Translations under genes and position numbers: made by a program
In this document: positions 7,223 to 11,068 of the stretch, piece by piece
How the letters are laid out: every line of letters begins with the position of its first letter
How positions within the stretch are numbered: the stretch's first letter is position 1
Assembly: GCA_003208695.1 (NCBI GenBank)
Contig: QCVY01000030.1
Coordinates: 1-11,068, forward strand
Direction: 5' to 3'
Length of the DNA stretch: 11,068 nt
Source of the DNA: Prochlorococcus sp. AG-686-P16
GTDB lineage: Bacteria > Cyanobacteriota > Cyanobacteriia > PCC-6307 > Cyanobiaceae
The notes under the pieces: model-generated
What the model saw: only the letters and a program-made list of their open reading frames with translations
Told to the model about the DNA's origin: nothing
Databases searched by the model: none

Positions 7223-7474
7223 TTATAATTTATTTATTGAATATTCATAGTCTTCAATGACTGTATTAGCAAATAATCGATCACATAATAAGTCAATTTT
7301 TTCTTTAATATTTTCTTCATTACTTTCGATTTTAACTTCAATCATTTTTCCTATTCTTAAAGATTTAATTCCTTCGACTCCAAGTTTGCTGGAAGCGGAC
7401 TTTATTGCCTCTCCTGCTGGATCAAGAACGGAAGGTCTTAACCTTATAAAAACTTTTACTTCAAATTGATCCAA
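7223..7474 (-). CDS. purS: phosphoribosylformylglycinamidine synthase subunit PurS
   Basis: Small structural subunit that bridges PurQ and PurL in the FGAM synthase complex. At 83 residues it matches the family. Visible are the N-terminal strand FEVKVFIRLRPSVLDPAG (about 4-21), typical of PurS, then GVEGIKSLRIGKMIEV and a C-terminal amphipathic part. The start is TTG (7474-7472): an in-frame stop (7477-7475) lies immediately upstream and the first internal Met is at residue 44, so no ATG can give the conserved N-terminus. The 101-nt stretch upstream (7475-7575) is extremely AT-rich. It holds a TAATAT -10-like string (minus strand, 7514-7509) without a convincing -35, and only an A/T hairpin. 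Confidence 0.94.
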   Translation of the reverse strand: MDQFEVKVFIRLRPSVLDPAGEAIKSASSKLGVEGIKSLRIGKMIEVKIESNEENIKEKIDLLCDRLFANTVIEDYEYSINKL

Positions 7475-7575
7475 TTAAAAAATTATTTCTAATAGAAGAA
7501 TAGTTTAAATATTAATAAAAAAGTACCCTAAATTAATAAACAAATATTTTTATCGTTAATAATAAAAATAATTAA

Positions 7576-7743
7576 TTAAACGTTTATAAAACCTTTACCA
7601 AAACATTCTAAACAAGTTCTTCTTGAGTTTTCTGGGGTTATGAAATTACCTGCCCCAACACATTTAGAGCAAATGACTTTAAAAGAAGGGATTGAATTTT
7701 TAGTAAGGATATTAGCTCTAAAAGCAATTTTTGTATCTTCCAT
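7576..7743 (-). CDS. small protein with two CxxCxGxG-type motifs (DnaJ-like zinc finger)
   Basis: A 55-residue ORF from ATG (7743-7741) to TAA (7578-7576). The N-terminal 20 residues are polar (MEDTKIAFRANILTKNSIPS). The rest is a miniature zinc-ribbon: CSKCVGAGN with Cys25 and Cys28, a 15-residue spacer, and CLECFGKGF with Cys44 and Cys47. Each half fits the C-x2-C-x-G-x-G motif of the DnaJ cysteine-rich domain; two such pairs make one zinc site, half of a real DnaJ zinc-finger domain. No J domain is present, so it is not a DnaJ itself; it could be a metal-binding or protein-binding adaptor. It lies 46 nt after cobW on the same strand and is probably in its transcript. Regular spacing of the motifs and clean start and stop support a real gene; the function is unknown. 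Confidence 0.8.
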   Translation of the reverse strand: MEDTKIAFRANILTKNSIPSFKVICSKCVGAGNFITPENSRRTCLECFGKGFINV

Positions 7744-7789
7744 TTTCAATTTTGAAATTAGGGAAATTATTCCACACGCAACTATAAAA

Positions 7790-8854
7790 TTAAATGCTTA
7801 TTTTTGGGACGTTTAAAACCTTAAATTTCTCTTTAATTTTTTTTATGAATTTTGTAATTGATTCATTATCAAAAGAAATTACAACTAATTCAAGTCCAGC
7901 ACTATCAATTGGTCTCCAACAATTAAGAGGTGCTTCTTCATACCAAGTATTTATTTTTTTTCCAACTATTTGTATTTGTAAAGGCAATGATTTATTTGGA
8001 ATCCATATACGTCCTTTTATTCGAAGAATATTTGTATCACTTAAAACGTTTATGATCTCTTTTTCAAATTCCTTTTTATCAAGAAAATAATTTAACTTTA
8101 TTGAATCAGAGACAAGTTCAACATGATTATGATCATGTTCCTCAGAAATAAAATTTTGATAATTATCCTTTTTAAATTCAATATCGAATATATATTTTAA
8201 ATCAATTTTGCCGTTAAGAGATTTAAGAATAGGAACAGTTGAATTAAACTTTTCTTTGATTATATTTTCGATAGATTTAAATTCTTCTTCATTTAAAACA
8301 TCTGCTCTTGATATTAGAACGATATCAGAAACCTCTAACTGTTCTTCAAAGAGTTCATCAATGGATGCATTATGGTCAATCTTATTTAATTTTTTGTACT
8401 GATTAGTTATTTCATTTAAATCATTTATTGGAGAGCCCGTAAGCATTGACTCTCCATTGACTATGCCAATAACGAGATCAAGATATATAGATGACCTTAT
8501 CTCAGGCCAATTAAGTGCTTTTAATAATGGTAATGGCAAGGCAAGTCCACTTGTTTCAATAATTATTGCTTCTATTTCAGGATTAAAATTTAGAAGTGAT
8601 TTTATCGAGGGAATAAAATCATCTTGAACAGTGCAACATAAACAACCATTGTTTAATTCAATAATGCAGTCTTCATCTGAATCGTCACAGCCATTGCAAC
8701 TTTTAACCAAGTCACCATCAATTCCAACATCACCAAATTCGTTAATTATTAACCCAAATTTTTTATTGCTCTCTCTGAGTAAATATCTTAAAAAAGTTGT
8801 TTTTCCAGAACCAAGAAATCCAGAAATTACAATTACAGGTATTCTTTTTTTCAT
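7790..8854 (-). CDS. cobW: CobW-type G3E GTPase (metal-insertion chaperone, cobalamin pathway)
   Basis: COG0523 GTPase thought to help deliver cobalt for corrin synthesis; cytosolic. The protein is 354 residues. It shows Walker A GFLGSGKTT (12-20), INEFGDVGIDGDLVKSC (37-53), the metal-binding CxCC motif GCLCC (70-74) followed by TVQDDFIPS, and IIIETSGLALPLPLL (97-111). The C-terminal CobW_C domain ends near residue 350. The cysteine-containing insert between NEFGD and CxCC (Cys53, Cys56, Cys63) and ETSGLALP-x-PL resemble true CobW of the aerobic B12 pathway more than other COG0523 subgroups. A His/Asp cluster, EEHDHNH (238-244), is a plausible metal-storage loop. The guanine-specificity motif is SRAD (182-185) rather than NKxD. 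The upstream pentapeptide gene ends 9 nt away, so they form an operon. Confidence 0.93.
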   Translation of the reverse strand: MKKRIPVIVISGFLGSGKTTFLRYLLRESNKKFGLIINEFGDVGIDGDLVKSCNGCDDSDEDCIIELNNGCLCCTVQDDFIPSIKSLLNFNPEIEAIIIETSGLALPLPLLKALNWPEIRSSIYLDLVIGIVNGESMLTGSPINDLNEITNQYKKLNKIDHNASIDELFEEQLEVSDIVLISRADVLNEEEFKSIENIIKEKFNSTVPILKSLNGKIDLKYIFDIEFKKDNYQNFISEEHDHNHVELVSDSIKLNYFLDKKEFEKEIINVLSDTNILRIKGRIWIPNKSLPLQIQIVGKKINTWYEEAPLNCWRPIDSAGLELVVISFDNESITKFIKKIKEKFKVLNVPKISI

Positions 8855-8863
8855 CTTTAATTT

Positions 8864-9376
8864 CTAACACCCAAGACTATATTCTGTACTTTCTCCTGTA
8901 GAACTATTTGTACCATTTGCAATCTCACATAATTCTTTTTGTTGTATGCGGCTAAGGACTGCATTTGTAAAATCTGCACCATCTATCTTAGCTCCTTCAA
9001 AATTACTTTCCATTAATAAAGCATTTGTGAAATTTACATCTGAAAGATCTGCGTCTGTAAAATCTGTTGCATATGCTAAAGCATCACTAAGGTTAGCTCC
9101 AGTCATAGTTGCGTTTTGTAATTTACTATTATTAAAAACTGCTCCCTCTAAGTTACTTTGACTAAAATCAAATCCATTTAAATTAAACTTTACAAATTCA
9201 TTACCACTAAGATCTTGACCATGCATATCTTCCTCTAAATCAAGGTCTTGTTGATTTCTTATTTCTGGAGGTCGTTTAGCCCAAGCAGAGTTTACAAAAT
9301 TAAAAAATAAGATACCAATAAAAAATATAGTTATTAAAGCATTCTTTAGCGAAGGAAAATTAATTGATTTAATCAT
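8864..9376 (-). CDS. exported pentapeptide-repeat protein, probably thylakoid lumen or periplasm
   Basis: A 170-residue protein with an N-terminal signal peptide: Lys residues, a hydrophobic core ALITIFFIGILFFNFV (13-28) and a clean AWA cleavage site after residue 33. From about residue 52 to 142 it consists of pentapeptide repeats of the A(D/N)LxX type, which form a right-handed quadrilateral beta-helix. The C-terminal tail holds LCEIANGTN (Cys150) and ends with SLGC (Cys170). This tail, with two cysteines likely to form a disulfide, resembles the thylakoid-lumen pentapeptide proteins of cyanobacteria and plants (TL15/TL17-like family). The molecular role of those proteins is not established. 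It lies 9 nt upstream of cobW and is divergent from the UPRT-like gene across a 63-nt gap. Confidence 0.9.
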   Translation of the reverse strand: MIKSINFPSLKNALITIFFIGILFFNFVNSAWAKRPPEIRNQQDLDLEEDMHGQDLSGNEFVKFNLNGFDFSQSNLEGAVFNNSKLQNATMTGANLSDALAYATDFTDADLSDVNFTNALLMESNFEGAKIDGADFTNAVLSRIQQKELCEIANGTNSSTGESTEYSLGC

Positions 9377-9439
9377 AATAAAAATGTATTTTAGATCTAG
9401 GGTTTTTAAAGTTGGTATTCTTATCTTAAAGGAAAATAT
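9377..9439. promoter_or_regulatory. divergent intergenic region with Shine-Dalgarno site for the plus-strand gene
   Basis: These 63 nt must hold the starts of both the minus-strand pentapeptide/cobW unit and the plus-strand unit leading to ilvD. AAAGGA at 9428-9433, 6 nt before the ATG at 9440, is the clearest Shine-Dalgarno site in the window and selects that ATG over the one at 9446. TAGATCTA (9392-9399) is a perfect 8-nt palindrome near the middle. -10-like strings occur in both directions, but I cannot assign promoters with confidence. Confidence 0.45.
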
Positions 9440-10057
9440 ATGGCAATGTCACTAAAGGTTATTGTTCCTCCTCATCCATTAATAAAACATTGGCTTTCAA
9501 TTTTAAGAGAGAAAAATACTCCTAATATTTTATATTCAACTGGCTATGAACAATTAGGAAAATGGCTAACTTATGAAGCGTTAAGAGATTGGCTTCCATA
9601 TAAAAAAGAGTCGATAAATACAGATAATGGAGAGGCAGAAGGTGTCTTTATAAATAATGATTATCCAATTAAAGTAATAGCGAAAATACCTGAAGGATTA
9701 TCCCTATGGTACGGGGCAAAAGAAGTGATCCCAAATTCAACTCTTTGTTTAGGAGAGTTACCAACAAAAGTTGAAGACAATGTAGGAGTTATCGTATATT
9801 CAGATCAAATACAGATGAAGTCAAATCCTATTGAAACCCTAATCAACTTAAAAAGATTAGGGGTTGAATCTAATAGAATTTTATTAATATCATCTATTTG
9901 CAGCAATAAAGGTCTTAATGAAATTGCGAAGATATTTCCTCAACAAGTTATATATACATCTTGTATTGATGAAGAAGACGAAAAATTAAATTTGTTAAAG
10001 CCCGGAATTGGGGACCCTCTATCGCGTTTGAGTACTATATTTTCAGATAAGAACTAA
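9440..10057 (+). CDS. degenerate uracil phosphoribosyltransferase homologue, probably not a PRTase
   Basis: The 205-residue protein aligns along its whole length with cyanobacterial uracil phosphoribosyltransferase: VPPHPLIKHWLSILR (9-23), GKWLTYEALRDWLP (40-53), LKPGIGDPLSR (186-196). The residues that bind PRPP and uracil are lost. The PRPP loop normally read as SDPMLATGGT is here SDQIQMKSNP (121-130), the PILRAGLG motif is KIPEGLS (82-88), the flexible RxEETLxPxxYY loop is missing between residues 104 and 107, and GLGDAGDR is GIGDPLSR. The frame is intact with ordinary codon use, so it is under selection for something else, perhaps nucleotide sensing or a structural role. Databases are likely to call it upp. 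It heads a probable operon with the next two genes. The start is set by AAAGGA at 9428-9433. Confidence 0.85.
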   Translation: MAMSLKVIVPPHPLIKHWLSILREKNTPNILYSTGYEQLGKWLTYEALRDWLPYKKESINTDNGEAEGVFINNDYPIKVIAKIPEGLSLWYGAKEVIPNSTLCLGELPTKVEDNVGVIVYSDQIQMKSNPIETLINLKRLGVESNRILLISSICSNKGLNEIAKIFPQQVIYTSCIDEEDEKLNLLKPGIGDPLSRLSTIFSDKN

Positions 10058-10086
10058 TATATAATATAATTAGAAATAAATTACCA

Positions 10087-10377
10087 ATGTCTGAATATAG
10101 AGATTCGTCTTCAAATAATTTTTTATCTTTAATAAGCGGAGCTTTTATCGGAGCAGCAGGGTTAGCATGGTGGTTAATCTCTGAAGCAGATAAAAGAAAA
10201 GAGGAAAAGAAACAAAAAGCAATGATGTATTCATCAAGAATTCAAGATGGTTCAGAGGCAATTGACACTAACGAAAACATAAAAGACATTGAAGGGGATA
10301 AATTAGAGCAGAAAGTTGAAGAGCTTAATTCTGCAATTGCTGATGTAAGGAGGCAACTTGAGGAGTTAGGACAATAA
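10087..10377 (+). CDS. small single-pass membrane protein with coiled coil, function unknown
   Basis: A 96-residue protein that I cannot assign to a named family. The N-terminal 11 residues are polar (MSEYRDSSSNN), followed by one hydrophobic segment, FLSLISGAFIGAAGLAWWLI (12-31), rich in small residues with a GxxxG-like spacing, and then a strongly basic stretch DKRKEEKKQK (35-44). By the positive-inside rule the C-terminal part should face the cytosol. The last 30 residues (DKLEQKVEELNSAIADVRRQLEELGQ region) show heptad spacing of Leu/Val/Ile and should form a coiled coil, suggesting an oligomer or a tether. It lies 29 nt after the UPRT-like gene and 24 nt before ilvD, on the same strand, so it is probably cotranscribed with both. 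Confidence 0.85.
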   Translation: MSEYRDSSSNNFLSLISGAFIGAAGLAWWLISEADKRKEEKKQKAMMYSSRIQDGSEAIDTNENIKDIEGDKLEQKVEELNSAIADVRRQLEELGQ

Positions 10378-10401
10378 AATAAAAAAAGGTTCTCAAATCA
10401 T

Positions 10402-10995
10402 ATGAATAAATTAAGATCATCGGCAATAACTCAAGGTGTCCAAAGATCTCCCAACAGATCAATGTTAAGAGCAGTTGGATTTAGTGATGAAGATTTTGCG
10501 AAACCTATTATTGGAGTTGCCAACGGATTTAGCACTATCACACCATGCAATATGGGGCTCAACAAGTTAGCTCTAAAAGCTGAAGAGTCAATAAGAGAAT
10601 CAGGAGGAATGCCTCAGATGTTCGGAACCATCACCGTGAGTGATGGAATCTCTATGGGAACAGAGGGAATGAAATATTCCTTAGTTTCAAGAGAAGTCAT
10701 AGCTGATTCAATTGAAACAGCATGCAATGCGCAAAGTATGGATGGAGTTTTAGCTATTGGAGGTTGTGATAAAAATATGCCGGGAGCAATGATTGCAATT
10801 GCAAGAATGAATATCCCATCAATATTCATTTATGGAGGTACGATAAAACCTGGTAAATTAAACGGTGAAGATCTTACAGTTGTCAGTGCATTTGAAGCAG
10901 TTGGGCAATTAGCATCAGGAAAAATAAATGAGAAGAGATTGGTTGAAGTTGAAAAAAATTGCATTCTCAAAAGATTCTTTAGTCATGAGATCTAA
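10402..10995 (+). CDS. ilvD: dihydroxy-acid dehydratase, N-terminal part ending in a chimeric junction
   Basis: Fe-S dehydratase of isoleucine and valine synthesis, converting 2,3-dihydroxy-3-methyl acids to 2-oxo acids. Authentic sequence runs from the ATG at 10402 through codon 188 (10965), about a third of the usual 555-560 residues. Cluster-ligand Cys49 (TPCNMGLN) and Cys122 (GGCDKNMPGA) and the conserved Lys124 are present. The third ligand, in PGAGSCGG, should come right after the junction and is absent. The last nine residues (LKRFFSHEI) and the stop at 10993-10995 come from inverted ilvD sequence and are not real. AAAGG (10385-10389) is a distant possible Shine-Dalgarno site. In the source genome the gene is presumably intact. 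Confidence 0.93.
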   Translation: MNKLRSSAITQGVQRSPNRSMLRAVGFSDEDFAKPIIGVANGFSTITPCNMGLNKLALKAEESIRESGGMPQMFGTITVSDGISMGTEGMKYSLVSREVIADSIETACNAQSMDGVLAIGGCDKNMPGAMIAIARMNIPSIFIYGGTIKPGKLNGEDLTVVSAFEAVGQLASGKINEKRLVEVEKNCILKRFFSHEI

Positions 10996-11068
10996 AGGTT
11001 TAATGTCTTTTCTGATTGCATCAACTAATATTTCAGCACTTTTTTCTGCGCTAACTTCCTTCTCATAA
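10957..11068 (-). other. ilvD: inverted downstream segment of ilvD (fold-back chimera)
   Basis: Read on the minus strand in the frame starting at 11067, this stretch encodes 37 residues without a stop: YEKEVSAEKSAEILVDAI (positions 11067-11014) followed by RKDIKPLDLMTKESFENAI (11013-10957). That is the IlvD segment normally found some 35 residues beyond the point where the forward gene breaks off. Forward and inverted copies share up to 9 nt at 10957-10965 (read N-C-I forward and N-A-I in reverse). Inverted joining over a short shared sequence within a few hundred bases is the typical product of multiple-displacement amplification, and contigs often end at such points. Confidence 0.92.

Noticed and set aside
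7545..7570. 9-bp hairpin (TATTTTTAT / ATAAAAATA, 8-nt loop) after the small CxxCxGxG gene as a terminator
   Set aside because: The stem is all A/T and so weak; repeats of this kind are expected by chance in this base composition, and no distinct T-tract marks it on the minus strand.
7475..7575. A possible small RNA or riboswitch upstream of purS (for example a purine-type element)
   Set aside because: I could not find conserved purine-riboswitch loops or any G-C-containing stem; the stretch is almost pure A/T.
8864..9376. Pentapeptide protein as a Qnr-like gyrase protector
   Set aside because: It has a signal peptide with an AWA cleavage site and a cysteine-containing lumenal-family tail, so it is exported and short; Qnr/MfpA proteins are cytosolic and longer in repeat number.
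10402..10995. ilvD as a pseudogene or frameshifted gene
   Set aside because: After codon 188 no other plus-strand frame restores IlvD. The minus strand does, so the break is an inversion or chimera rather than an indel or a natural nonsense mutation.
1..11068. tRNA genes, CRISPR arrays, insertion sequences, phage or toxin-antitoxin genes
   Set aside because: All gaps are under about 200 nt and show no tRNA T-loop consensus, no spaced direct repeats, no transposase and no terminal repeats. Base composition and coding style look uniform, so nothing supports an island.

Overview
The window is low-GC DNA (roughly one third G+C by eye) that is almost wholly coding. Gene content and sequence point to a high-light Prochlorococcus, or a very close relative, of the alpha-cyanobacterial lineage. 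Supporting this are the very short intergenic gaps, the scarcity of Shine-Dalgarno sites, a class I aldolase beside a class II aldolase, and the Prochlorococcus-like AccD, PurQ, IlvD and phosphoribulokinase sequences. The strain cannot be named from this window alone.

Layout. Positions 1-6505 are all plus strand: the 3' half of leuB; phosphoribulokinase (prk); accD, read from a GTG; a small secreted protein of unknown role; a Gfo/Idh/MocA oxidoreductase that overlaps it by 4 nt; then two unrelated fructose-bisphosphate aldolases in tandem, class I followed by class II. A clear intrinsic terminator at 6533-6558 closes this block. Positions 6557-9376 are minus strand. In transcription order they hold a lumenal pentapeptide-repeat protein, cobW, a 55-residue protein with two CxxCxGxG motifs, purS (TTG start) and purQ. 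Positions 9440-11068 are plus strand again: a protein descended from uracil phosphoribosyltransferase that has lost its active site, a small membrane/coiled-coil protein, and the start of ilvD.

Function. prk and the two aldolases belong to the Calvin cycle (the aldolases also to glycolysis). accD starts fatty-acid synthesis, leuB and ilvD serve branched-chain amino acid synthesis, purS/purQ serve purine synthesis, and cobW belongs with (pseudo)cobalamin synthesis. These are core housekeeping genes. I see no phage, transposon, CRISPR or defence genes, and no RNA genes.

The most important observation concerns sequence integrity. The last ~104 bases are the reverse complement of a more downstream part of ilvD itself, joined to the forward ilvD at a shared sequence of up to 9 nt. 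This is the signature of an amplification or assembly fold-back chimera at a contig end, so the apparent stop of ilvD at 10993-10995 is false. The most interesting biology is the eukaryote-type class I aldolase beside the native class II gene, the degenerate UPRT, the class I (proteobacterial-type) phosphoribulokinase without the redox cysteines of the plant type, and the tiny zinc-finger-like gene after cobW. I did not find a convincing new multi-gene system.
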